From contig CAZHFZ010000014.1 in NCBI GenBank assembly GCA_964531455.1, positions 1 to 64,000 of the forward strand: a DNA stretch of 64,000 nucleotides. The letters are read 5' to 3'. This document shows, one piece after another, positions 26,021-34,297 of this stretch (within the stretch, counting starts at the first letter, position 1; each line of letters starts with the position of its first letter). The notes beneath the pieces were generated by a model. That model was not told where the DNA came from. It was given only the letters and a program-made list of their open reading frames with translations, and did not search any database. The position numbers were made by a program, and so were the translations under genes. The stretch comes from Ga0077527 sp964531455 (lineage in GTDB: Bacteria; Pseudomonadota; Gammaproteobacteria; Burkholderiales; SG8-41).

Positions 26021-26797
26021 ATGCGTGCATTAACCACCGATCCGGACCAATTCGCTGCTGTAGCGGCCACGAACCCCGACACGCGCCGGATAACCTTGCA
26101 TGAGCAGGTATTCAATCGCCTGCGTGAACGCATCCTGACCGGGGATTACGCCCCCCATCAGCAACTGCCGAGCGAGGCTTGTCTGATGCGCTCGTTTGAT
26201 GTCAGCCGGGTCACTGTGCGGCAAGCGCTCAAGGATCTTGTCGCTGAGGGGCTTATTTACAGCCAGCAAGGCAAGGGAAGCTTTGTCAGCGCCCCCAGAG
26301 CAACCTATAACCTCAGTGCGCTCCTCGGCTTTCATGAAGCCATGCAGGGCAAACCTTTTGCGGCGACTTCCCGGGTTTGCTCTTGCAGGGAGGTCGAGGC
26401 GCCAAAGGATGTTGTTTCGGCCTTGCATCTGAAGCGCGGCGATGCAGTTCTGGAAGTCAAACGGGTACGCAGACTCGGATCCCGCCCGGTCTCCGTCGAC
26501 CTGAGTTTTTTTCCCCTGGATGTTGGTGAGCGACTGCGGGGCGAAGATTTGACCCGGGACATCTTTCCTCTGCTTGAGGCACGTGGAATAGCCCTGGGGC
26601 GTTCACGACTGTGGATTGAAGCCCGGCCTTGTCCTGCCGAGTTCGCTGCCGATCTTGCGATCCAGACCGGGGAGCCCGTGCTGCATCTGTCTCGTCTGAC
26701 CAGCAGTGCACTGGAGCGACCGGTGGACTATGAGCATCTGTACTGCAGGGGAGACTCCTACCAGTACAAGGTCGAATTGCGTCGTCATCCTTACTGA
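26021..26797 (+). CDS. GntR-family transcriptional regulator (HutC/UTRA type)
   Basis: A 258-residue regulator with an N-terminal winged helix-turn-helix (about residues 20-85; LHEQVFNRLRERI, SRVTVRQALKDLVAEGL) and a C-terminal UTRA effector domain (about 100-255). The start at 26021 has CAGGA eight bases upstream; other in-frame starts exist at 25952 (GTG), 25982 and 26012. HutC-type regulators bind small metabolites through UTRA. The effector here is unknown but probably relates to the substrate of the downstream ABC importer, since the gene heads that set of genes. Confidence 0.88.
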   Translation: MRALTTDPDQFAAVAATNPDTRRITLHEQVFNRLRERILTGDYAPHQQLPSEACLMRSFDVSRVTVRQALKDLVAEGLIYSQQGKGSFVSAPRATYNLSALLGFHEAMQGKPFAATSRVCSCREVEAPKDVVSALHLKRGDAVLEVKRVRRLGSRPVSVDLSFFPLDVGERLRGEDLTRDIFPLLEARGIALGRSRLWIEARPCPAEFAADLAIQTGEPVLHLSRLTSSALERPVDYEHLYCRGDSYQYKVELRRHPY

Positions 26798-26872
26798 GCG
26801 CACCTTGCTGACGCGCCATTCTGGTGCATCAACCCAATCCATGCTCGTACGCAGCGCGGCCGAGTTAATACA

Positions 26873-26942
26873 AGTACTGTGCCCCGGACAGGGTACTACC
26901 CGTCAAGTTTCCTTCGCGCTGACTGTGCTTGTATCGTGGCAC
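26873..26942. promoter_or_regulatory. Repeat-rich control region before the AprA-like gene
   Basis: Contains an imperfect palindrome with arms AGTACTGT (26873-26880) and ACAGGGTACT (26888-26897). It also has TGTGCC at 26878-26883 and a TGTGC-N9-GGCAC repeat at 26924-26942. These share half-sites with the operator before the GntR gene. The 26798-27024 gap holds no gene and no clear sigma-70 promoter. Confidence 0.3.
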
Positions 26943-27024
26943 GGCGGTTGCTGTAACACCCTCAGGACAACACGCTCGCGACCTGCAAAGGGAGCCTGCA
27001 CTGACTGATGCAGCAAACCGGAGA

Positions 27025-28770
27025 ATGCACTTGAACATTCCTGAAACGATCACGATGGAAACCGATGTGCTGGTTGTCGGTGGCGGTACTGCCGGACCGA
27101 TGGCGGCGGTCAAGGCCAAGGAAAAAAATCCGAAATTGCGGGTAATGCTGCTTGAAAAGGCCAACGTCAAGCGCAGTGGCGCGATTTCGATGGGTATGGA
27201 TGGGCTCAACAACGCCGTGCTTCCGGGGCATGCCACCCCCGAGCAATACACCAAGGAGATCACGGTCGCCAACGACGGCATCGTCAATCAAAAGACGGTT
27301 TATGCGTATGCGCAAAACAGCGCACGCACCATAGACGAACTGGACCGCTGGGGCGTCAAATTCGAAAAAGACGAGACCGGCGATTATGCGGTGCGCAAAG
27401 TCCATCACATCGGCACCTATGTGCTGCCGATGCCTGAAGGGCACCACATGAAGAAAATCCTGTACCGGCAGCTCAAGCGGACGCGTGTCGAGGTCGTTAA
27501 CCGGGTGGTTGCCACCAGGGTGATCACCGACAAACAGGGGCGCGCATCCGGACTGATGGGTTTCGATTGCAGGACCGGCCAATTCGTCGTGATCCGGGCC
27601 AAAACGGTGATTCTGTGCTGTGGAGCTGCCGGTCGCATTGGCCTGCCGACGTCGGGTTATCTCTTCGGCACCTACGAGAATCCGACCAATGCCGGCGACG
27701 GTTATGCGATGGCGTACCACGCCGGTGCTGAACTGGCGAATCTTGAATGTTTCCAGATCAATCCCCTGATCAAGGATTACAACGGCCCGGCCTGCGCCTA
27801 TGTCACGGGACCGTTCGGCGGTTATACGGCCAATTCCCATGGTGAACGCTTCATCGAGTGCGACTACTGGAGTGGCCAGATGATGTGGGAGTTCTACCGT
27901 GAACTCGAAGGTGGAAAGGGGCCTGTGTTCCTCAAACTTGATCATCTGGCCGAAGAAACCATCGCCAACATTGAGGTCATCCTGCACAGCAACGAACGTC
28001 CCAGCCGTGGCCGCTTCCACGACGGTCGTGGCACCAACTACCGGCAGAAAATGATCGAGATGCACATTTCGGAGATCGGTTTCTGCAGTGGTCACAGTGC
28101 ATCCGGAGTCTGGGTCAACGAAAAGGCGGAAACCACGGTGCCGGGACTTTATTCGGCCGGAGATATGGCAAGCGTTCCGCATAACTACATGCTCGGTGCA
28201 TTTACCTATGGCTGGTTTGCCGGTGAAAACGCCGCGCAGTATTGCTCTGAGAATTCCCTGGGTGAGGTGGAAGAGGGGCAGATCGCAGCTGAAAAGGCAC
28301 GAATCATGGCGCCGCTGGCCTGCAGTGACGGCATACCGCCCAACCAGCTGGAATACAAGTTAAGACGCATGGTCAACGATTACCTGCAGCCACCGAAAGT
28401 CACACGCAAGATGGAACTTGGTCTTGAACGTTTTGCGGAAATCGGTGAAGACATCAAAAACCTCAGCGCAGCCAATCCGCATGAACTGATGCGGGCAATG
28501 GAAGTTCAGCACATTCACGATTGCGCCAACATGGCCGCGCATGCATCACTGTTCCGCACTGAGAGTCGCTGGGGTCTGTATCACTACAGGGTGGATTTCC
28601 CGGAACGTAATGATGAAGAGTGGTTTACGCACTGCCATCTGCGCAAAACATCCGATGGACGCATGGAAAGCATCAAGCGTCCCGTTGAACCCTACATTCT
28701 GCCGCTCGACGACGATGAGAAGACGGCTTACCAGCGTCTGCGCATCGTCAAAGATGCAGCACACGCCTGA
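27025..28770 (+). CDS. AprA-like FAD-dependent oxidoreductase (adenylylsulfate reductase alpha / fumarate reductase superfamily)
   Basis: A 581-residue flavoprotein. The Rossmann loop is GGGTAG at residues 19-24, and the NVKRSGAISMG segment (48-57) matches the ERSGA-type block of AprA rather than the HTxxAQGG of SdhA/FrdA. The C-terminus (RWGLYHYRVDFPERND, KRPVEPYI) also follows AprA. AprA proper is longer (about 620-670) and reduces or forms adenosine phosphosulfate with AprB. Whether this protein does so is unknown; no sat, dsr or qmo genes are in the window. Eight bases on lies an AprB-like ferredoxin, then an ABC importer, so the substrate may be an imported compound. The ATG at 27025 is chosen; an ATG at 27055 is possible. 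Confidence 0.85.
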   Translation: MHLNIPETITMETDVLVVGGGTAGPMAAVKAKEKNPKLRVMLLEKANVKRSGAISMGMDGLNNAVLPGHATPEQYTKEITVANDGIVNQKTVYAYAQNSARTIDELDRWGVKFEKDETGDYAVRKVHHIGTYVLPMPEGHHMKKILYRQLKRTRVEVVNRVVATRVITDKQGRASGLMGFDCRTGQFVVIRAKTVILCCGAAGRIGLPTSGYLFGTYENPTNAGDGYAMAYHAGAELANLECFQINPLIKDYNGPACAYVTGPFGGYTANSHGERFIECDYWSGQMMWEFYRELEGGKGPVFLKLDHLAEETIANIEVILHSNERPSRGRFHDGRGTNYRQKMIEMHISEIGFCSGHSASGVWVNEKAETTVPGLYSAGDMASVPHNYMLGAFTYGWFAGENAAQYCSENSLGEVEEGQIAAEKARIMAPLACSDGIPPNQLEYKLRRMVNDYLQPPKVTRKMELGLERFAEIGEDIKNLSAANPHELMRAMEVQHIHDCANMAAHASLFRTESRWGLYHYRVDFPERNDEEWFTHCHLRKTSDGRMESIKRPVEPYILPLDDDEKTAYQRLRIVKDAAHA

Positions 28771-28778
28771 AAGGATTA

Positions 28779-29015
28779 ATGATGACTTACGCCGCTCAAA
28801 GAACCAGCGTTCCGGTCACTGTCGACGAGGACAAGTGCATTGCCCAAAAGGGTTGTACGGTTTGTGTCGATGTCTGTCCGCTTGATGTTCTTGCCATCGA
28901 CCTGCTGAAGGGCAAGGCCTACATGAAATATGACGAATGCTGGTATTGCATGCCTTGCGAAACGGACTGTCCCACCGGGGCCGTTCAGGTCGATATCCCT
29001 TATCTGCTGCGATGA
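28779..29015 (+). CDS. Short AprB-like 2[4Fe-4S] ferredoxin
   Basis: A 78-residue ferredoxin with two cluster motifs: CIAQKGCTVCVDVCP near residues 20-34 and CWYCMPCETDCP near 53-64, the second followed by TGAVQV. The KGKAYMKYDECWYC stretch resembles AprB, the beta subunit of adenylylsulfate reductase. AprB is about 150 residues, and its C-terminal tail, which wraps around AprA, is missing here. It begins eight bases after the AprA-like gene, so it is very likely its electron-transfer partner. No frameshift is seen; the stop is followed at once by the ribosome site of the next gene. Confidence 0.88.
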   Translation: MMTYAAQRTSVPVTVDEDKCIAQKGCTVCVDVCPLDVLAIDLLKGKAYMKYDECWYCMPCETDCPTGAVQVDIPYLLR

Positions 29016-29028
29016 TCAAGGGGAAATC

Positions 29029-30000
29029 ATGACAACCATGTCTGCTGCCGAATCCGCGCCTGGTGATTTGATGTCGAGACTTTCGGATTCCGATCCTGAA
29101 GTCAGGCGTATTGCGGTAATGGAGTTGCCGTATTGCGATGAGGACGATATTTTGCCTTTGCTGTTGACTGCAATGGCTGATGTAGATGCTTTGGTTCGTA
29201 CTGAAGCGGCCAAGGCTGTCGAGGGATTCGAGGAACCTGATGCGGTAGCAGCATTGCTGGGCCTGCTGCACGACGAATCGGAAGATGCCCGTCGCGCAGC
29301 GGCAGACACGCTATCCGAATTGAAGAGCGATGCCAACAGCGATCTGCTGTTGCAGCACATCAACGACAACGACCCTTTCGCCAAGTCGGCTGTGCTGCGC
29401 GCCTTGCGTCCTTTGCGTGCGGCAGCCAGTCTGGCACCTGCGCTTGCAGCCCTTGATCATCCGTCACCGCAGGTGAGAAGGGAGGCTACAGGAGTCCTGG
29501 GTTATTTGCGGAATGCAGGTTCGTTGGGTCCGCTTACCAGAGTTGCAATGAATGATCCTGATCCTGAAGTTCGCCGCATTGCCGTTGGCGCTCTGGGTTT
29601 TGCTTCTGATGTCGAGGTGCTTCCGGCGTTGACTCACGCACTGAGGGACACCTCATGGCAGGTTCGCGAAGAGGCGGCTGGTACTCTCGGAAAGCTCAGG
29701 CTGACAGGCGCTGTCGAGCATCTGATCGCTGCAATGGAGGATCAATACTGGCAGGTGAGAATACGAGCCGCCCGCAGCCTTGGTCGACTGAAGGCAGTCA
29801 GTGCGCTGGACGTACTTACTGTTGCACTGAGCCATGAGATCAGCAACCTGCGCAAGGAAGCAGCGATCGCAATGGGCGAGATAGGCGATCTGCGTGCGAT
29901 TCCGGCGCTGGAGGCGGCGTTGAAAGACCCGGACCCCGACGTGCGCAAGCTGACCCAGCTTGCACTGAAGAGTATCCAGTCCGCCAATGCAAATCGCTAA
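29029..30000 (+). CDS. HEAT-repeat protein (PBS-lyase-like repeats)
   Basis: A 323-residue protein built almost wholly of about ten tandem HEAT units of roughly 31 residues, recognisable by recurring DPxVRRxAxxALG-type helices (for example DPDPEVRRIAVGALG near residue 178 and DPDPDVRKLTQLALK at the end). No signal peptide or membrane segment. Such repeats form a curved scaffold; related proteins include bilin lyases and partners of Fe-S enzymes. Lying between two ferredoxins in one operon, it may assemble or hold the redox complex, which is inference. AAGGGG precedes the ATG. Confidence 0.85.
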   Translation: MTTMSAAESAPGDLMSRLSDSDPEVRRIAVMELPYCDEDDILPLLLTAMADVDALVRTEAAKAVEGFEEPDAVAALLGLLHDESEDARRAAADTLSELKSDANSDLLLQHINDNDPFAKSAVLRALRPLRAAASLAPALAALDHPSPQVRREATGVLGYLRNAGSLGPLTRVAMNDPDPEVRRIAVGALGFASDVEVLPALTHALRDTSWQVREEAAGTLGKLRLTGAVEHLIAAMEDQYWQVRIRAARSLGRLKAVSALDVLTVALSHEISNLRKEAAIAMGEIGDLRAIPALEAALKDPDPDVRKLTQLALKSIQSANANR

Positions 30001-30011
30001 GGAGGGCTGAC

Positions 30012-30338
30012 ATGGCTTATATCGTCACCGAACCTTGTGTGAACTGCCGCTATACCGATTGCGTGGATGTCTGTCCGGTTGACTGTTTTCATATCGGCCC
30101 CAATTTTCTGGTGATTGACCCGGCAGTGTGCATTGATTGCACCCTGTGCGTTGATGAGTGTCCTGTTGAGGCGATCTGCGAAGCCTCTGAAGTGCCTGAA
30201 GGGCAGGAGCACTTTATTGAGCTCAACGCCCGGTATTCGGCGATTTGGCCGGTCATCACAGACAAACAAGAGCCTTTGCCTACTGCGGAGGAATGGGCTG
30301 CGATACCCAGCAAATTTGCCGAATTGAAAGAAGCATGA
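30012..30338 (+). CDS. fdxA: FdxA-type seven-iron ferredoxin
   Basis: A 108-residue ferredoxin with a [3Fe-4S] and a [4Fe-4S] cluster. It has CVNCRYTDCVDVCPVDCFH (residues 9-27) and CIDCTLCVDECPVEAI (about 40-55), followed by the 55-residue C-terminal extension found in Azotobacter FdI-type proteins. The extra cysteine spacing in the first motif marks the 3Fe site. AAGGAGG lies just upstream. It is the second ferredoxin of the operon and could link the AprA/AprB-like pair to the large NfnAB-like oxidoreductase at 34.3 kb. Confidence 0.93.
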   Translation: MAYIVTEPCVNCRYTDCVDVCPVDCFHIGPNFLVIDPAVCIDCTLCVDECPVEAICEASEVPEGQEHFIELNARYSAIWPVITDKQEPLPTAEEWAAIPSKFAELKEA

Positions 30339-30450
30339 CCATGAGCCCGCTGATTAAAGGCAGGCCTGACAACAACACCCGAGCAACCGGAGGGGTTGAG
30401 GTTTCAAGCGATTGCAGCATTTTGAAGTCAATCATTTTCCGGGAGCGGCC

Positions 30451-31908
30451 ATGAACAGTATCAATCTGGAATCAGCGGTAAACAGGACGTGGATCATGCG
30501 TGCGGTGGCAATGTTACTGTGCCTCTCTGCTTTGGGCCTGGCATCTGCCGGCGCGAATGCACAGAAGGAAATCATCATCGGCATCGGTACCCAGCACACT
30601 ACGACGAATACCGTGACCGGTGGCATCGTCATCAAGGAACTGGGGTTGATGGAGAAATACCTGCCAAAAACAGGTCAATACAAGGACGTCAAGTTCAAGA
30701 TTGACTGGCAGAATTTTACTTCTGGCCCGCCAATCACCAACGGCATGATGGCTGACAAGATCCATATCGGCATGATGGGCGACTATCCCTTGCTTGTGAA
30801 TGGCGCCACCGGCCAGCAGACCCGCAACGAAACGCAACTGGTAGCGATCATCGCCTACAACCAGTATGGCGGCGGTAACGGCATGGTGGTACACAAGGAT
30901 TCGCCGTATTACGAACTCGCCGATCTCAAAGGCAAAAACGTGTCTGTTCCTTTCGGTTCGGCGGCCCATGGCATGTTGCTGCAAGCCATGCAGGCGCGAG
31001 GATGGCCGGAAAATTTCTGGAATCTTGCCAGCCAGTCGCCTGAAGTCGGCACCACCAATCTTCAGGAAAAACGTATCGACGGCCACGCCAATTTTGTGCC
31101 GTTCATGGAACTTCTGCCCTACCGCGGATTCGCCCGCAAGATTTTCGACGGTGCTGAAACAAAAATACCGACCTTCCATGGCGTTGTCGTCCGCAAGGAC
31201 TTCGGGCAGAACCATCCTGACATTGTTGTGGCCTACATCAAGGCACTGATGGAAGCCAATGACTGGGTGCGCAAGAATCCCAAACTCGCCGCTGAAAAAA
31301 TTCAGGAATGGACCAAGATCGACAAGGAAGTGGTGTATGTATTCCTCGGACCGGGCGGCATTCACACACTTGATCCGACAATCAAGCCGAAATGGCTGGA
31401 AACGATCAAAAGCGCCCACGGGGTTCTGGCCAAGCTGAATCGCATCAAGGACTTCAATGAACAGGCTTGGGTCAATGACATCTGGGTTCGTCAGGCGTTC
31501 AAGGAGCGTGGACTGGATTACGACAAGCAAAGAGCTTCTTACACAACGTATGACGTCAGTGGCAAGGATCCGGTATGCGGTGTGGCCATCACCAAACCAC
31601 GCGAAGCCGGGCAGATCTGGATTGCTGGCGGTGACATTGTCAGCTTCAGTTCCCCGGCCTGTACACTGAGCGGCGTGAAAAAGTATCTGAAGGAAGGCAA
31701 GAAACTCGGTGCGATTTACCTTGTTGATCAGTCACTGGGTATCAAGATGTTCGCGGACAAGGCGTTTTACGCCATCGGCGGTAAAGATCCGAAAAAGCCG
31801 CAGATCGTACCCTTCCTGCTGAAAAAAGATGCCGAAGCCCACGCTGCAAAAATCGGCGGAAAACTCGGGTCGTATGACGAGGCCCTGGCAGCGGCCAGCG
31901 GAGCCTGA
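30451..31908 (+). CDS. ABC transporter substrate-binding protein fused to a C-terminal NosL/YHS-like domain
   Basis: A 485-residue exported protein. A signal peptide (core AVAMLLCLSALGLASAG) is followed by a NitT/TauT-type (SsuA/NrtA-like) binding domain, about residues 35-365. The last 113 residues (from 373, encoded from 31567) resemble the copper chaperone NosL and YHS domains. They show DPVCGV, SFSSPAC, a strand like NosL's IYVTD (IYLVDQ), then AFYAIGG, VPFLLKKDAEAHA and IGGKLGSYDEA. NosL's CxxCGM is reduced to DPVCG here, leaving Cys in VCG and in PAC. The binding protein may carry a metal or sulfur ligand. An alternative ATG lies at 30496. The permease follows after two bases. Confidence 0.87.
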   Translation: MNSINLESAVNRTWIMRAVAMLLCLSALGLASAGANAQKEIIIGIGTQHTTTNTVTGGIVIKELGLMEKYLPKTGQYKDVKFKIDWQNFTSGPPITNGMMADKIHIGMMGDYPLLVNGATGQQTRNETQLVAIIAYNQYGGGNGMVVHKDSPYYELADLKGKNVSVPFGSAAHGMLLQAMQARGWPENFWNLASQSPEVGTTNLQEKRIDGHANFVPFMELLPYRGFARKIFDGAETKIPTFHGVVVRKDFGQNHPDIVVAYIKALMEANDWVRKNPKLAAEKIQEWTKIDKEVVYVFLGPGGIHTLDPTIKPKWLETIKSAHGVLAKLNRIKDFNEQAWVNDIWVRQAFKERGLDYDKQRASYTTYDVSGKDPVCGVAITKPREAGQIWIAGGDIVSFSSPACTLSGVKKYLKEGKKLGAIYLVDQSLGIKMFADKAFYAIGGKDPKKPQIVPFLLKKDAEAHAAKIGGKLGSYDEALAAASGA

Positions 31909-31910
31909 AC

Positions 31911-32837
31911 ATGCATGCGCTGAAGCAGCCGGATGAGGCACCAACACCGCAGGCCGTGGTGCCTCATCCCGTTCTGGTCAGGGGAAAGGCGGCTGTCGCC
32001 GCCGTCCGGCCCGGATCCGCCATTACCGCGCAGAAGTTGCGGATATTCCAATGGCGGGAACCGATGCTCAGCGCAGTGTTGTGGGCTGTCTCGCTGCTGG
32101 CGTTGTATGCCTTATGGCACTTCGGCACCCTGCATCGTTGGGAATTTTACATCCGCTTTACGAATATCCCGACGCCAGGGGATGTTTTCCAGAAGCTTCT
32201 TGAGGTCAACCGTTCGGACAAATTTGCCACCAACGTAGGGATCAGCGTCCGTCGCATCCTGTCCGGTTTCGGCATTGCCATCATGCTGGCAGTACCGCTG
32301 GGTCTGCTTATTGGGCGTTATCGGGCTGCACGGGATCTTCTGATGCCGATATTCGAGGTATTACGGCCGATACCTGCCATTGCCTGGGTGCCGATGTCAA
32401 TCATGCTTTGGCCGACCAACGAGGTGAGCATTGTCTATATCACTTTCCTGGGGTCTTTTTTTCCGATTCTCCTGAATACGATTCACGGCGTCACCGGCTT
32501 TGATCCGGTGCTGATCCGCGCCGCACGGTGCCTGGGGGCGGGTGAGGGCCGGCTGTTCTGGAACGTGATCCTGCCCGGCGCCTTGCCGCAGATTTTCACC
32601 GGCCTCGCGGTCGGCATGGGCGTGGCCTGGGTTTCGCTGATTGCGGCAGAAATGATTTCCGGGCAGTTCGGTGTCGGCTATTTCACATGGGAAGCCTACT
32701 CGTTGGTCAATTACGCAGAGATAGCGCTGGGCATGATTACGATCGGCGTATTGGGTCTTATCTGCAGCGGTGCCATCCAGTTTGTCGGGTCATTGCTGAT
32801 GCCCTGGTCATCCCACGCTTCGGCAGGGAGGAAGTGA
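31911..32837 (+). CDS. ABC transporter permease (NitT/TauT family)
   Basis: A 308-residue inner-membrane permease of the SsuC/TauC/NrtB type. After a 50-residue hydrophilic N-terminal extension there are about six membrane segments, with the cytoplasmic EAA-like loop around residues 195-220 (IRAARCLGAGEGRLFWNVILPGALPQI in short form: AARCLGAGE...LPGALP) that contacts the ATPase. It lies between the NosL-fused binding protein and the ATPase gene, so the three form one importer. The substrate class of this family is sulfonates, taurine, nitrate, thiamine precursors and similar anions; this one cannot be named. Confidence 0.92.
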   Translation: MHALKQPDEAPTPQAVVPHPVLVRGKAAVAAVRPGSAITAQKLRIFQWREPMLSAVLWAVSLLALYALWHFGTLHRWEFYIRFTNIPTPGDVFQKLLEVNRSDKFATNVGISVRRILSGFGIAIMLAVPLGLLIGRYRAARDLLMPIFEVLRPIPAIAWVPMSIMLWPTNEVSIVYITFLGSFFPILLNTIHGVTGFDPVLIRAARCLGAGEGRLFWNVILPGALPQIFTGLAVGMGVAWVSLIAAEMISGQFGVGYFTWEAYSLVNYAEIALGMITIGVLGLICSGAIQFVGSLLMPWSSHASAGRK

Positions 32838-32838
32838 C

Positions 32839-33699
32839 ATGAATGAAGAACGGATGGGGGAAATTGCCATCAACGGCGTAGGTGTGACGTTTACCGCCCG
32901 CGGCGAACTGGTCGAGGCTGTAAGCACCGTGGACATGCACGTCAAACCGGGAGAGTTCGTATCGATCATCGGTCCCTCGGGATGCGGAAAATCCACACTG
33001 CTCAATATTGTTGCCGGTTTTGTCAAACCGACATCGGGTACTGTGCTTCTCGACGGAGCAAACATAAAAGGGCCGGGTTCCGACCGCGGTGTCGTATTCC
33101 AGCAGTATTCGCTGTTCCCCTGGCTCACTGTGCGCAAGAACGTCGAGTTCGGACTGAAGATGAAGGGGATCGCGGCAGCGCAGCGCGAGACCCAGGCCCG
33201 CACCTTGCTCGGACTTGCCGGTCTGCTTGCTTTTGAAAACCACTATCCCGATCAGTTGTCGGGTGGCATGAAGCAGCGGGTGGGCATTGTGCGTGCACTG
33301 GCGACAAGTCCCCAGGTACTTTTGATGGACGAACCGTTCGGGGCGCTTGATGCGCAGACGCGCACCGTGATGCAGGAAATCCTCACCAACATGTGGCAGC
33401 AATTCCGCATCTCGGTACTGTTTGTGACCCATGACATTGAAGAGTCCATTTTCCTGTCTGACCGCATCTATGTGATGACGGCGCGGCCGGGACGGATCAA
33501 GGCGGAAATAGTGGTGCCTTTGCCGCGCCCGCGGACGCCGGAAATGATCTACACGCCGGAGTTCATCGGTCTGGTGCAGCAACTGAAGGCGCTGATCCGC
33601 GAAGAGTCGCTGGCTGCAATGGGCTCGGAACTGAAGGACGGTGGGCTTAGCGGGTTCGGTATCGAAATCGGACCGCGCGGCGTCGAAGAGGTCATATGA
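32839..33699 (+). CDS. ABC transporter ATP-binding protein (NitT/TauT family)
   Basis: A 286-residue ATPase energising the importer. It shows Walker A GPSGCGKST near residue 48, the Q-loop VFQQYSLFPW, the signature LSGGMKQR, Walker B VLLMDEP and the switch histidine in FVTHDIEE. The C-terminal 50 residues form the usual short extension. It starts one base after the permease stop and overlaps the DUF971 gene by four bases. It is most like the SsuB/TauB/NrtD group. Confidence 0.95.
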   Translation: MNEERMGEIAINGVGVTFTARGELVEAVSTVDMHVKPGEFVSIIGPSGCGKSTLLNIVAGFVKPTSGTVLLDGANIKGPGSDRGVVFQQYSLFPWLTVRKNVEFGLKMKGIAAAQRETQARTLLGLAGLLAFENHYPDQLSGGMKQRVGIVRALATSPQVLLMDEPFGALDAQTRTVMQEILTNMWQQFRISVLFVTHDIEESIFLSDRIYVMTARPGRIKAEIVVPLPRPRTPEMIYTPEFIGLVQQLKALIREESLAAMGSELKDGGLSGFGIEIGPRGVEEVI

Positions 33700-34070
33700 A
33701 TCGCAGCACTCGCGAATTGCGGCCGCTGGAGTTGCGCAATCACCAGGACGACCGCTGGCTCGAAGTCGTCTGGTCCGATGGCGTTACCGCCGTTCTTCCG
33801 CACCGCCTGTTGCGCGAGGCTTGCCGCTGCGCGCACTGCCTTTCGGCAATCCGTTCCGGTACGGCGGAAGCGGTTGCAGCGAAAATTCGTCTTGAATTGA
33901 TTGAGCCATACGGTCCGGGCGCTTTGCGATTGGGCTTTGACGACGGACACAGCCGCGGTCTTTATCCCTTCGAATACCTGCGCGAACTGCCGGCCGGCAT
34001 TCGCAAAACCGGAGCACTTCAGCAGGAAAAAGAGTTGGAGAATCCCAGCAGCAGTTCAGGGCTCAGATAG
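33696..34070 (+). CDS. DUF971 (GBBH-like N-terminal domain) protein
   Basis: A 124-residue protein of the DUF971 family, which is related to the N-terminal zinc-binding domain of gamma-butyrobetaine hydroxylase and is often found fused or next to Fe-S carrier proteins of the ApbC/Mrp type. It shows the W(S)DG strand, the CRCAHC cysteine motif near residue 44 and the GLYPFEYLREL C-terminus. It overlaps the ATPase gene by four bases and ends the series of closely spaced genes that starts at the AprA-like gene. A role in Fe-S or metal handling for the operon's ferredoxins is a guess. Confidence 0.85.
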   Translation: MNRSTRELRPLELRNHQDDRWLEVVWSDGVTAVLPHRLLREACRCAHCLSAIRSGTAEAVAAKIRLELIEPYGPGALRLGFDDGHSRGLYPFEYLRELPAGIRKTGALQQEKELENPSSSSGLR

Positions 34071-34153
34071 CCGCGGAATGTGGCGTACGTCAGAGCCGTG
34101 GCCAGTGCAGCCAATACGATCCATGCCATCATTTTGCTTTGTATTCGTGTCAT
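34019..34153 (-). CDS. Possible small single-pass membrane protein
   Basis: A 44-codon reading frame on the opposite strand with a hydrophobic segment (MMAWIVLAALATALTYATF) followed by a short polar tail, RGYLSPELLLGFSNSFSC. It looks like a real small membrane protein rather than a random frame, but the ribosome site is weak and it overlaps the 3' end of the DUF971 gene by 52 bases. No function can be given. Confidence 0.35.
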   Translation of the reverse strand: MTRIQSKMMAWIVLAALATALTYATFRGYLSPELLLGFSNSFSC

Positions 34154-34260
34154 CGCAAGGGTTGGTCCAGTCGATCCCTGATTATTGCACGGCGCAACGG
34201 CCCATATCGCCGTTGATACTAAGCAAATAACCCTTTGCGACAAGCCATGGATACCCCAGT

Positions 34261-34297
34261 TGATATAATTACCCCTTTGCCTTCCACCCGGAATACC
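34261..34297 (+). promoter_or_regulatory. Extended -10 promoter and ribosome site of the NfnAB-like gene
   Basis: TGATATAAT at 34261-34269 is a consensus extended -10 (TGnTATAAT) with no good -35. Transcription would start near 34276. A CGGAA ribosome site lies five bases before the GTG at 34298, which makes that GTG the likely start; the ATG at 34247 would be upstream of the transcript. Confidence 0.55.

Noticed and set aside
26962..28182. 406-codon open frame on the - strand
   Set aside because: Antisense to the AprA-like gene, which has clear family motifs; the opposite frame has none.
27025..28770. Succinate dehydrogenase or fumarate reductase flavoprotein (SdhA/FrdA)
   Set aside because: The block after the FAD loop and the C-terminus follow AprA, and there are no sdhB/C/D-like neighbours.
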